Below are positions 1-10,361 of a stretch of DNA of 64,000 nucleotides, piece after piece. The DNA is taken from NCBI GenBank assembly GCA_002964805.2, contig PUDQ02000034.1, positions 186,001-250,000 of the forward strand. The letters are read 5' to 3'. How positions within the stretch are numbered: position 1 is the stretch's first letter; each line of letters begins with the position of its first letter. The notes beneath the pieces were generated by a model. The model was not told the origin of the DNA, made no database searches, and was given only the letters and a program-made list of their open reading frames with translations. The translations under genes were made by a program, and so were the position numbers. This stretch comes from Trametes villosa. Lineage: Eukaryota; Basidiomycota; Agaricomycetes; Polyporales; Polyporaceae.

Positions 1-2019
1 GGGGTCTTCGTCTGAGCAGCGCTGCCACAGCTCGGCCGGTAGAGCGAGAGGACGCGGTAGGCGTCAGGATCGTATGGTATGTCAGCCCTAGTCAAAGCGA
101 TCCGGCAAAGACATCGGCTTACCCGTCGTTGCACTGCAGATGCCTGAGCAAAATGACAGTCGAGCTCATCGGCACGCAATAAGCTATGATCCAGATTGTG
201 CTGCCCGCCGCATTCCCCGGGTTGATCCGTTTGCTGTTCGTTGTGGGGAACTCAGTGTCCGCCCTGATCAGTAACCTCTGAAATGTCTTGGGAGTAGAAA
301 ATGGCGCCTGGATCCGTAACCTTAGCCTAGCCATATGTCGATGTTTGCGATGGGACTGTCTTGGAGCCTAGCGAGCCAACGAGCTATCGCAACGTCACTC
401 AATGCACGAGGAGCTTCATAAGCTCATCCCGTACAACGACATCCCCTTTCCTAACGTCGACGTCAACATCCGACACTAAAAGGTTGTATGAACTCACTCA
501 CCGACACCAACGGGTCCGCATGACGTAGCACTCATACAAAGCAAACTTATCCCAACCGCATCCATCCCCGCACGCCGCACGCACCTCGGCCTCTTACTTG
601 CAGCACACTCAGAGTCAGACTGCGCCCGACGTCATGGTCGCATTCAGTACCCAGTCCACGCCTGCGCGTAGATGGCCGCCGGCAGAGCTCTGCCCCGGTT
701 ACGATACATGTCCACGGCGCGAACTTGAAGCCATGACGTCTGCAGCAAAGGTCGAAGGGCGAGATGGCCCCCAGGCCCCATGGTCGTCGCCCTCTGCGAA
801 CACCACTGATGAGAACATATCAGCGACGGAGCGCTACGGGAAGACAGAAAAAACATACCTCGAGGCTCGCGCAGTCGTCGCGGTGGTCGCGCGACCTCGA
901 CTGCACGATGCACGGTGTACCCAAAATCCCGGGCAGAACGGGAATAGCACCGCGAGTTCGCCGCGCGACACCCCTCGCGCGCGAGGCTTGCCTTCGCCTT
1001 CGCACTCAAGCTTCGCCTCCTATAGGGGCCCATCACGAACGCAAACTCTGTCCGTCGCCCCCGCGCGCGCATCCCGAACGCCAGTGGGGACCCGGTACGT
1101 AAGCAGGGGCGTGTGCGCGATCAGATGACGGCGGCGTGGCCGTCCTCGCAGCGCCAGAGCGTGTACGCGCGCGGGGCCCCACTGGCCGTTCGAATAGGGC
1201 ATATGGTTCCTGGGCGCGAGGCAGGGACGCGGGGACGTCGACGCGCTTGCGCTTGCTGTGCGATGCGACCGGGGGCTTCTCTCTGAGAGCACCCGGCGCA
1301 TATTGCGATGCGCGCCGTCACTCAGCTGGCGCAAGCGCAAGTACGGGAGCACCGCGCGGCGCGTATGACAGCTTAGAGATGGGGCGGGCTGCGCTGACTT
1401 CGAATTCGTAAGTTCACGAGTGGTCGTCCGAGTGCACCCGTCGTGCGCATTTGTGGTATGCCATTGACTGACAGAGCGCGGAGGAGTGCGCAGGCCGCGG
1501 CAGCAGGCACAGCCGGCGAGCCTGTGTAGAGCACCAGCGTCAGCGCGATGACTTCGGTTGGTTATGATCAAGGGCAGGGCCCCGATCCCGCGGGAGCGTT
1601 CGCGTCCCCGCAAACCGTAGGTTCACGCATGCAAAGCGGAGCACCCGCGGGTGGCGCAGAGCCCGGTCGGTCCCCGCCAACTCTCGCGCTATTGGCATTC
1701 GGCCTTCAGACCGATCCGTGTCCGTAGGACCAACAGAGCCCGACGAGCACATTGCTGTGATATGTGCTGACGGGGTCGCTGGCCTGCTCGACATCCGCGG
1801 AGTCGCTGACGGACATAACCGTCTAGACGCGGCGATATCTGTCAGTGGGGCGTCGCGTTCGAGACCGGACCCGAGCCACAGGTCGTCCCTGGGGCTGGAG
1901 CGAAGGTCGAGGAGGGCGCAGTGCCTCCTGGCGCTGTGTAGCCATGAGGTGATGCCACACGGAGTCGATCGTGCGAGAACCTGGAAGACGTCAGAGCTTG
2001 TGTGGGGGAACGCGGGGAC
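1..2019. other. Gene-poor left flank
   Basis: No reading frame here resembles a known protein. The longest open stretches (about 600-1600) overlap on both strands in GC-rich sequence, as expected by chance. The part from about 1735 to 2019 shows patchy inverted similarity to about 8190-8450 and may be a decayed outer part of the flanking element's ends. I see nothing else to annotate. Confidence 0.5.
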
Positions 2020-2153
2020 ACGCGCGCGTAGTCTCGTAACCAGACCTTAGAGAGGTGCTCCTTTTTGGGACACGGCGGAGTGCGAAACCGGAGACAGGAG
2101 AGCGCTCTCTAAGGTCTGGTATCTTTCGTATAGAGGGGTAGGGGGTTGTCACG
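2020..2153 (+). repeat. Left inverted end of the DUF6589/RecQ element
   Basis: Bases 2122-2153 are the exact reverse complement of 8060-8091 (32 of 32). Upstream, GTCTGG (2114-2119) and the blocks at 2020-2029 (alternating CG), 2030-2037 (AGTCTCGT) and 2039-2043 (ACCAG) recur in inverted order at the right end. Bases 2039-2054 also pair perfectly with 2105-2120, so this end can fold into a hairpin with a loop of about 50 nt. The DUF6589 start codon lies about 150 bp inside, so the core may double as a promoter. Confidence 0.8.
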
Positions 2154-2300
2154 CCCACGTGAGAAACAAGCGCCGGCGGCGCGTCGGCGCGTCCTCGATC
2201 GCATGCGCCTGAGCTCGCCCTTCATCTCTCTCGCAGCATTGGTGTATGCGCAACTCTTTCTCGCGATGAAATATATCTTTCCTCTCTTCCCTGACCGTCC

Positions 2301-5043
2301 ATGTCCCTCGACGAGGATTTCGCAACGCTACTGGCGCGCCTGAATGCCGACGAAGATGAAGAGCTAGACGACCCAGACCTTGGCGATCCCGACCTCGACG
2401 ATGCAGACGGCGCTCCAGCAGCGCATATAACCACCTGTGAAGAGCAAGCTGACGACGCCGAGTACCTCGCTCGCGGCGGTCAGTCGCCCTATAGAAATCG
2501 GACCAGCAGCTACCGAGACTACCACAAAGCACGGCCCGGCTCCCTCTCAGCCTGTGTACTGGTTCTCTTGGCCTACATGCGAAGCTTGAAGCTGGACCTA
2601 CCTCTGTTACTTTGGGCTCTCAGCTACAACGTCCCGGAACTGGTCACTAATGAGCTAGCCAAATTCGAAAGGACGGCTCTGCTCTCTAGTGCTGAGCTCA
2701 TCTCTCTCTTGAGAACCTGGCACAAACCGCCCCGCGGTCACAGTCGTGGTGTCCGGAGCCGTGGCGCAGCCGCAACCATTGATGCGTTCGTCTTGGAGAC
2801 TGTAGTATCTGTGACTCGCAAGGAGATGGTCGCTGTCGGGACGTACATGCGGACGAAGCCGTCTGACTTATCCTCGGACACTCTGCTCTCCATCAAGATT
2901 TCTGACATGCGGCGCGACGTCGAGGCCCGCGCCCCCACACTCTCGAGTATCTTGCGCTCCTGCTCGTGGTCGTCGCGACAGGAGAAGGAGAACACGTCCA
3001 AGGACCCGGACACGGTGGGTTTCGTTTGCTGATACTATGTCAACACACTCATTCCATTCATTAACAGGCCGTTCTCTACATGATCTCCATGGCGTCGTTC
3101 ATGCGATCCAATCGAAACAATGCGCTCCAACGCCTGACGGCGATATACCTCAAGAGCTGCGGCACCTCAGCGAAAGCCTTCGACACGCTCTCCGCTGTCG
3201 GGATCACCATGTCGCCGGCCTGGACGTACCGCGCTATCGAGCAGCTCTCGGAAAGTGAGCACCAGGCCATGCACGCGGACCTCGGGGTGTACCCATGGTT
3301 TGGCTCTCACGACAACGTCAACTTCAAGTTTCGGGTCTTCGAGCAACGATCCGACCACCACAGCCATTTCGACAGCGGCACAGTTGGGACCATCTACGTC
3401 GTGAAGGATCCTGATGCGGTGGCTCCTTCTGGCCAGATCTTGCGCGACCATCGGCTTCTCAACCGGTCTTGTCCACTCCTCTCTGCATCTCAGGTCTTCG
3501 CCCTCGAAGCGGCTGCTGCTCCTCGTCTAGCCATCCGGGCCGCGGACACGCTGCTTCAGACACTCTTGGCGACCCCGGGCTTTGCGCTTGATAGCTATGA
3601 GCATCGCAATCATCCTCTCCTGAAGCCAGCTGCTCGCCCTGGTCAACTTCGAGCTGAGTCGGGTACTCAAGTTCGGCAGTATGTCCTGGATACTGTGCAC
3701 ATGGAGGAAGCTAGTTACGACGGCAACGACCGTGTCATGCACGAGTGGCTTCGCCAGCTCAAACTCGACAGCGTGGATGAGCAGAAGCGCACTGGTACTG
3801 ACCGTGTTATCCCTTGGGTGGGAGACCAGCTCACTGCATCTCGCCTTCGAGGGCTCCTGCACTTCCGCCGAGACGACTTCAACTCATTTGAACGACTAGA
3901 CTGGCTCATCCCGAACTTTGGCTGGTTTCATCTGATGTTCGCTTTCGAGCAGTCCCTCCATACTCAGTACTACGGCACTAGGACTGGGCTAGGGCTTGTG
4001 CACGCGTTCGAGGTGCTCGGTCGTCGAGGGCTGCATACGACGTCTACTCAGGGTACCTTCCATCACACCTTCGAGGAAGCACTCGACCATACTTTCCAGG
4101 CTCATGTCCGTGCTCTCTGGTGCTCTGTAGGAGAGGTGGAAGACGTCAAGGAGCTTCGTTCTCGCACTCCTGAGGAGCTCTCTGAACTGGCGACCCGTAT
4201 ACGGGACGATCACGCCTCGACACACTCTCTGATGCGCTTAGAGACTACAGCTTCCGGCATGCCCCAAAAGTCTCTAGACCCTCTTCACCGCCAGACGATG
4301 CAGTTCATTCGCGACGTGCTCGACTACATCATACTGCGGGATGCAATATCCTGCGGTGATATCCAGACTATGGAGGACATGCTCCCGCGCCTACTCTTTC
4401 GCTTCTCGGGTGGCCAGAACTCGAACTACGCGATCGAGGTTTGCGAACTCATGCAGAACCTCAATAGCGACTGGCCCGAAGACCTCAAGTGCGTGTCTAT
4501 GTCTCCCATATTTAAAATACTGTTAAATTATACCAATACGGTGTGCCCAGAACATTTATCCGGAAGTACTGCTGGGTGACAAACCCGAGCGGACACAAGA
4601 ACTCAGCCATCCCTATCGATCGAGCGCAAGAGCACAATGTTGGGCAAATCAAGCATACCTTCGCGGCGATGGGCCCGTTTTCTACCTGGGAATATCTCGG
4701 GAAAACGTCCGCCTCGATCCCCGCCCAACGTCGTGTGAAGGACCACGTCGAGCGCGAGGTCAATCATAGATATCGCGGCAAGAGCCACACGAGACCACAG
4801 GAGGAGACGGACATCGCAGAGCTTCAAGCAGCTTATCAAAACGCCCGGATCTACAAGCCACTGTCATCCCGCCGGAAGCTAGAGAGCCAAGACCGCTTCA
4901 CCGACGTCATGAAGACAGGATCAGAGGCCGTGGCGAGCGGAAAGGCCTTCAAAGGGTGGGCGAAGAACCGTTTAGCAGTGCAGCGAGTGACAGAGGAAAT
5001 CTGGGATGAGAAGGACATGCCGGATGCAGGCTCAGGGTCATAG
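2301..5043 (+). CDS. DUF6589-family protein, probable element-encoded recombinase
   Basis: Three exons, 2301-3014, 3068-4488 and 4551-5043, join in frame to 875 codons. The introns are 53 and 62 nt. The N-terminus (residues 1-60) is acidic. The conserved DUF6589 region covers the middle and C-terminus: GDQLT at about 490-494, the aromatic stretch ending NFGWFHLMFAFE just after it, and DRAQEHN at about 735-741, which the second splice joins on. These are the hallmarks of a family greatly expanded in Agaricomycetes and of unknown biochemical function. The spaced conserved acidic residues (D in GDQ, E in QEH) would suit an RNase H-like nuclease, but that is inference. It is convergent with a RecQ helicase inside shared inverted ends, which supports a role in mobilising the unit. 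The start follows a pyrimidine-rich leader. No frameshift or stop was found. Confidence 0.8.
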
Positions 5044-5070
5044 TCAGTTACTATATGTGCAGTGATACTA

Positions 5071-7868
5071 TTACACGAATCGTACAGGACGACGATACTC
5101 AGAATTCGACTGTGAAGGTCCCCCGCTCCCGCCGGGTACCGCAGCTTGAGTGAATGTATACACGATCGGACTTGACGTTGGTACGAGTCCGCCGAGCTGC
5201 TCTGTCGGCTCCGATTTTACAGGTCGCTGGTTCTCCTTCGGCCCTACACGTCGCTTCACGCGCCTGTCCTCCTCGCGCTTGATCTTGTTCTCTGCCGTTC
5301 GCTTTGCGCGCGCTTCAGCAGCCATTCGCGCCTTGACCTTGAGTTCGATATCGTAGCGTAAGTCGATAGTCGAAAGGACGTGGAGGAGGCTTGCGCCGTG
5401 CCGATCCGCGAAGGCCCAGTGAGGAACACTCTTCTTGATGTCCGAGACGGTCTGTAGGCGCCCCTGTGTCGCCAGACGGGTGAGAACGGTGTCCGGCAGG
5501 AGAACGAGCCAGCTGAACGAGCAGTGTCGATACTCCTCGGCCCAGAGCTCCATTCGCCACCGATACAGGCGGGCACGGCAGTCCGCAAGATGCTGATCAC
5601 GGCGGATTGCGAATATCCGGCGTGTGGGAGCGTCGGGACGTCCATCTGGAATAACAACGTTCTCCGGTTCCTCTTCTTTGACTGGATCTTCCTCGGTTTG
5701 ATGACTGTCTCCTGGCGCATCCTCCGCTTCGTCAGGCTCGACGTCGCCACCACTCGAAATCCGAGCTATCAGCGCCATGAGAGTCCTTTCTGCCGGAGAC
5801 AACGGCTTCCCGGCGGCCAGCTTCGCGCGGACACAGTTGTCGCAGCATGGGAATCTGTCTAATACATATGGTGTTAGTAATTTCCCGTTACGTAGTGCAA
5901 AGAACAATGTATACCGGTAGTCGCAGGCCGGGGAGGATTACCAAAATATTCATCGGCCACTGCACGGCGACAGGCCGTCGCACCCGACCATCGCCGCATG
6001 CCGTCCTCTGTCTGCTTCTTGTACTCGACAGCAACAGCTAAGGTGTACAATATATCCTCAGTAAATGTACAGAGCTCTGCAGGCGACATTTAACAGTACA
6101 TACCCTCGATCCTCGGTTCATTGACTCCACCCCGGGCCTCCGGGTTGGTCAGCGACGCCGATGCATCACCGGCCGCCGTATCTACCTGCGGCGCTGGAAT
6201 GGCCCCCTCCGGCGAGTCCTCGGATGGTGCGATAGCTACCTGCTCCTGCTCGGCGGCTTGCTCCATCACCTCTAGCTTCACAGCAATCGTCTCCGCTGGG
6301 GCCGAGGCTCCTTGACCGTCGTGACCGTCCACTCCCGACGCACTCTTCCGCTTCTTCCGTGGCTCCTTCGGTGCAACAGGAGCCTTTGCTTTCTGCGGTC
6401 TAGCCTTCGCTTGTTTCGGGATCTTGGTACCTGTGGCGCATACCGGTGGCTTCGGCTGAGGCTTGACTTCGAACACAGCAGGCTCAATGAGCAGAACAAC
6501 ATATGCTTGAGCACCGGAGCGTCCTGCACGACCTAGGCGCTGTGTCCAGACCGAGAGCGAGCTTGGGCTGAGAAACTGCACAATGTAGTCGATGTTTGGA
6601 ATATCCATCCCCTAAGAATAAACATGAGGATATGCACGAGACCGTTATCACATCAAGCGGCGTACCATGCCTGCTGCCTCTGTGGCGCAGAGGATCCTGA
6701 TAGTCCCCTCGCGGAACTGCCGCATAACCCGACGGCGCGCGCGCTGCCCTCGCCCCGCATGCAGAAAACCAATTTGGGTCTGTAGCTCAGGGCACACGCA
6801 GTCTTGCAGGTAACGGTGTGCGCGGAAGGCGAGGTCCCGCGTGTTGAAGAATACGATAGTCCGGTCGAGGACTGAGCCAGGGAGGGCGTCGCGAACGAGG
6901 AAGTCGATAATGGGGAGCGAGGACTGCGATGCCTTCATACGGTGCACAATTGGTGCGATATTCTCGCGGTTGTTGCCGATGTTGACGAAGTACGTGGTTG
7001 ACTCGCGAAACTCGAGTTTCAGGAAGACGTCGGAGAGCATGAAGGGGGGGAATGTCGCGGACGCGAGGAGGAACGGCTTCCGCAAGCCGAGATAGCTCCG
7101 CATCCGCACTAGTTCAGAGTAGTCCTTGCGGAAACTATCTCCCCATTGCGAGACGCAGTGCGCCTCGTCTATGACGACGTACATTACATCGCGCATGAAT
7201 TCGGGCGAGTGCATTAGTGTCGAAAATTGGACGTGTTTAAGACACATCTCCGGCGACGTCACGAGCACTCGGAACTTCTTTGCTATGATCTCCTGGAGGG
7301 GTGTCAGTACTTGGGTGCGATCCGGCGTGCCGTCCATCACGTACCTTGTGCAGCGCTGAACTGTAATCCTCCCCGTTCACGGCTGCCGCCGTTAGGCCCA
7401 TTTCTTTGAATCTTCGTGCCTGGTAGGGAAATATCATCGCCATGAGCGGGGATGCCGGATCTGCGGACTGGAATCAATGCGCACCTGGTCGCGCTCGAGC
7501 TCATTGAGCGGGGAGACGATAAGGACCATCTTCTTGCCTCCGGCGTCCCTGAACAATGGCATCACGAACGGCATCGTCTTGCCTGCGCCCGTACCCGCTG
7601 TAAGAGCGACGTCCAGCCCTAGAGTAAGGGCCTCGGCTACGTCGACCTGCCAGTCGTACGGCGTCTTGCCCTCACACGCGCGAGAGAACGTGTTTTGCAG
7701 CTGTTCTCTGGTCTCCTCGGAGCGGTAGTCATGCTCTTTAGAGGCGTTCTGTCGCGCGGCCTCGAGTAGCTGCCTTGAGTGCACTTCGCGCTGCGCGTGA
7801 GTCCCAGTTGATTCGTTTCCATGGTCGCCCGAGAGATTTGTTGCCATCTTCGAGCACGATGGGAGCAA
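5071..7868 (-). CDS. RecQ-family DNA helicase of the element
   Basis: Six exons on the minus strand (7868-7485, 7419-7345, 7292-6666, 6611-6131, 6076-5915, 5858-5071) give about 838 residues. Helicase motifs are in order: Walker A AGTGAGKT (about 91-98), DEAH (about 195-198), ASATF, IVFFNTR, AAGMGMDIP (formed across intron 3) and QRLGRAGR (about 386-393). After a Lys/Pro/Ala-rich linker comes a RecQ-type zinc-binding module, CRR...YFG...CCDNC (about 558-585), restored by intron 5. So this is a 3'-5' DNA helicase of RecQ architecture, without a recognisable HRDC domain. Intron 4 is ambiguous: donor 6130 gives 54 nt; a stronger-looking donor at 6103 gives only 27 nt; both keep frame. ATGs at 7868 and 7847 could both be starts. 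The gene ends 27 bp from the convergent DUF6589 stop. Confidence 0.82.
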
Positions 7869-8059
7869 ACTTGCAAACCGTTGAAAAACGAAGAGTAAAT
7901 ATATTCATGACGGGCTATGACAGGACTGCGTGGTCGGAGTGATGGAGAGTGCACAACGGGTAGAGGGAGAACCGCAAGCGGTTGAGCGGGCGATGTGGGC
8001 GAACAGTGACTGTTACTCGCGCGGCCGGCAGGGGGGGCCGGAGTGACCTCCGTGACTTC

Positions 8060-8188
8060 CGTGACAACCCCCTACCCCTCTATACGAAAGACGCCAGACG
8101 GTATAGGGGGGTCCTCTGCTCGGTGTTCTGTCCGTCCCGTTTTGGAAGGACCCCGCATACCGGCTGGTGACGAGACTAACGCGCGCGT
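8060..8188 (-). repeat. Right inverted end of the DUF6589/RecQ element
   Basis: Mirror of the left end: 8060-8091 is the perfect 32-bp core. CCAGAC, CTGGT, ACGAGACT and ACGCGCGCGT follow outward at 8094-8099, 8164-8168, 8170-8177 and 8179-8188. Bases 8094-8115 pair with 8146-8167 (about 18 of 21 positions, one gap), so this end too can form a hairpin, although the hairpin stems of the two ends differ in sequence. Confidence 0.8.
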
Positions 8189-9527
8189 AGGCTTGCAAGG
8201 CCCCGCAGCGGCCTTCTGGCGATTCTCGGGCTTCGGCGATTTCCCAACGGGGTTTGCATCCATCGCGGCGCACGGCATCTTGCACTTGCACCGCCTGTGT
8301 TCGTTGACACCCGTGGTTCATGGGCTGCGAGTTCGCTGCTAACATGGCTCGATGAAACACCACGGAGACAGGACTGTTGCCGGGCGTAGTGTGCACTGAG
8401 CCCGGTCGTCTGCGCAATAATGTTGATCGAATAGAGATGCGCTCGGGCGATGCGCCTAGTTCATCTGTACTCCAGGCGCAGACCGGCAGGACACCCCTCG
8501 ATCGGAGAGCGACTTCCAGGGCTACGCGTGTTGCATTGCCAAGGATCCTGCTGGTAGCTTCCCGCGCAAGCCGTGCCAGCGCAGGCGACATGACGTGGAA
8601 CGAGCCTCTGGGAAGGGCCGCGAGACGTCTCGGGAACGCACCACGATGGAGTCAGCTGTGGCCACGGTGGGCAGAGGGAAGGTGGCGATTCCCATAGGCG
8701 GTCGTCCGATGGCAGTGGCGCTCGCGCGCAGCCGGAAACGCGACTATCTGGGAAGCCGCGAGCGGGCGTGCCTGCCGTCCTGCTGACATCGCGGGGAGCG
8801 CGCAGGGTGCCCGGTGGATGCGTGTGGGCGTGGCGGGCGGGGACACTGCGGGCGAGATGAGTTTAGAACGGGCTATGCGCTGCGAGCGAGGGCGTGAGCT
8901 TCATGCCGGGCTCCGTTCATTCTGCCCCCACGAGCTTCCGTGCGAGGAATGCGAAGGCATTGCTAACTCAGCGATGAGGCATCCGTTCCGGCTCGGCCGT
9001 AGCCCGCGATGAAGAGGCGGAGGGTTCTGCTGTGCGGTCGCAGCGGTCCCGCGCTTTGAGGGTGCCCCTTCTGTGCATTCGCAGCATACTGGCGGATATT
9101 CAGAGGTCGGGGATAGACAAAAGCGGGAGGGACAATTGAGCGGGCCAAGCAGGTGGAGGAGCGGAGGAGGACAATCAAGTCGATTCAGGTGAGACCAATA
9201 ACCCCACTTATCCGGTCGGCTAAGCGGTTATCCGGGCAAAGCTTATATGTTAAGTAGCGCTCCGCCCCGAGATTCCGTCGACTGCAGGTTTCTCTCCTCC
9301 ACCTCACCTCGAGGCATCCGCGTCGCCTGCGCTAGCTCGCCCTACATATACCCACCCTCCCATCCGCACGCATACCCGTCAACCCATCTTCTGCGGTTCT
9401 CTCCACGAGTCCTCCCATACCCCCGCCGTACTCGCCAACACCCACCGCGACGCTCGCCTAGCGACGCCACAACCACCCTCGTCCATACCAAACCCTCATC
9501 GCCTCTCACCGCACACACATACCCCAC
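8189..9527. promoter_or_regulatory. Intergenic spacer with promoter of the 9.5 kb gene
   Basis: No credible gene. Just upstream of the next gene are a CCAAT-like box (about 9193), a TATA-like TTATATG (about 9243) and a long pyrimidine-rich, purine-poor stretch (about 9290-9525), typical of a highly transcribed fungal leader. The function is inferred from composition and position only. Confidence 0.4.
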
Positions 9528-10361
9528 ATGACGGAGTACGACTACTCCCCAGACGCCTACGAGCGTTTCCAGGCCAAGATGGCCGGTGTCGGGGGCTGGG
9601 TCGCCGAGCAGAAGCAACACGCGCCCAAGTACTCCAACCCGTTCGTCCCGGAGCAGGCCTCCCCCTCCTCGTCGCGCTCGCGCACGCCCTCCCGCCCCGA
9701 GAGCAGCTCACGGCACCACCACGACCGCCCACAGCCGTCGCGTTCGCGGACGCTCCCGTCCCCGGCGCCAGGGGCCGGTCCACCCGGACACACGTCCCGA
9801 GCGTACCATTACGCGCAGCAGGGCCCAAGCGACCACAGCAGCCGCCATCGCTCGGCACGGTCCCCGCAACGCTCGGGCACGCTCCCAGCAGATACGCGGT
9901 ACGCCTCCGCCACACACGTCGCAGCGCCGGTCCCCCTCGCGCCTCATCAGGCCGTGCCGCGGGCATCAGCGGTCACGTACGCACCCCCCGCTCCACCCGC
10001 AGGGTACCGCACGCGCCAGGTGGAGTACAACTACAAGGCGGGCCAGCCCATCGTACTCCCCCCGCCGCGGCCGGGCGAGACGTATGTGATCATCCCTCCC
10101 AAAGGTGGGCGCGTCGACGTCGTCACCGATCCGCGCTCGTCCTCATCACACACACGCTCGCAATCCACCTCGCGCAGCACCTCCCGCGGTTCTTCCAGCA
10201 AGCCGAGCAGCCCTACCAAAAAGAGCAACGAGGCGATTCTGAAGCGCCTTCTCAACAACCTCACGCCGAACATCGAGTGGGGCAACTCTTCCTCCGGCAC
10301 GCGCTCCTCGGGGCGCACGCTCACGCGCGAGCCTGGCCGGCGGCGCTCGACCTCCCGGTGA
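9528..10361 (+). CDS. Ser/Pro/Arg-rich orphan protein
   Basis: Single-exon frame of 277 aa with a clear ATG after a CT-rich leader. The first 45 residues are compositionally normal (a YDYSP...YERFQAKMAG start and NPF at about 41). The rest is low-complexity Ser, Arg, Pro and His, with a more ordered patch near 165-205 (a GQPIVLPPPRPGETYVIIPP-like stretch). A Lys-containing segment near 225-245 (KKSNEAILKRLLNNLTPNIEW) looks like a short amphipathic helix. I recognise no domain, signal peptide or membrane span. Coding-like third-position GC over the full length supports a real gene. It may be a regulatory or scaffold protein, but nothing in the sequence decides this. Confidence 0.65.
   Translation: MTEYDYSPDAYERFQAKMAGVGGWVAEQKQHAPKYSNPFVPEQASPSSSRSRTPSRPESSSRHHHDRPQPSRSRTLPSPAPGAGPPGHTSRAYHYAQQGPSDHSSRHRSARSPQRSGTLPADTRYASATHVAAPVPLAPHQAVPRASAVTYAPPAPPAGYRTRQVEYNYKAGQPIVLPPPRPGETYVIIPPKGGRVDVVTDPRSSSSHTRSQSTSRSTSRGSSSKPSSPTKKSNEAILKRLLNNLTPNIEWGNSSSGTRSSGRTLTREPGRRRSTSR

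Larger units (their letters stand above)
2020..8188. mobile_element. Two-gene DUF6589 + RecQ element with inverted ends
   Basis: A unit of about 6.2 kb is bounded by inverted repeats (left 2020-2153, right 8060-8188) and contains only two genes. They run inward from the ends and converge, with 27 bp between their stop codons (5043 and 5071). Both genes are intact after splicing, which points to recent activity or continuing selection. The helicase and the DUF6589 protein would be the recombination machinery; that role is inference. No convincing target-site duplication was seen, and weak inverted similarity outside the limits given makes the true ends uncertain. Alternatives are an inverted duplication around a resident gene pair, or a relocated subtelomeric block carrying a telomere-linked-type helicase. 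Confidence 0.7.

Noticed and set aside
598..1613. Overlapping open frames of 140-197 codons on both strands
   Set aside because: They overlap each other in GC-rich DNA, are Arg/Pro/Ala-rich without motifs, and none stands out as coding.
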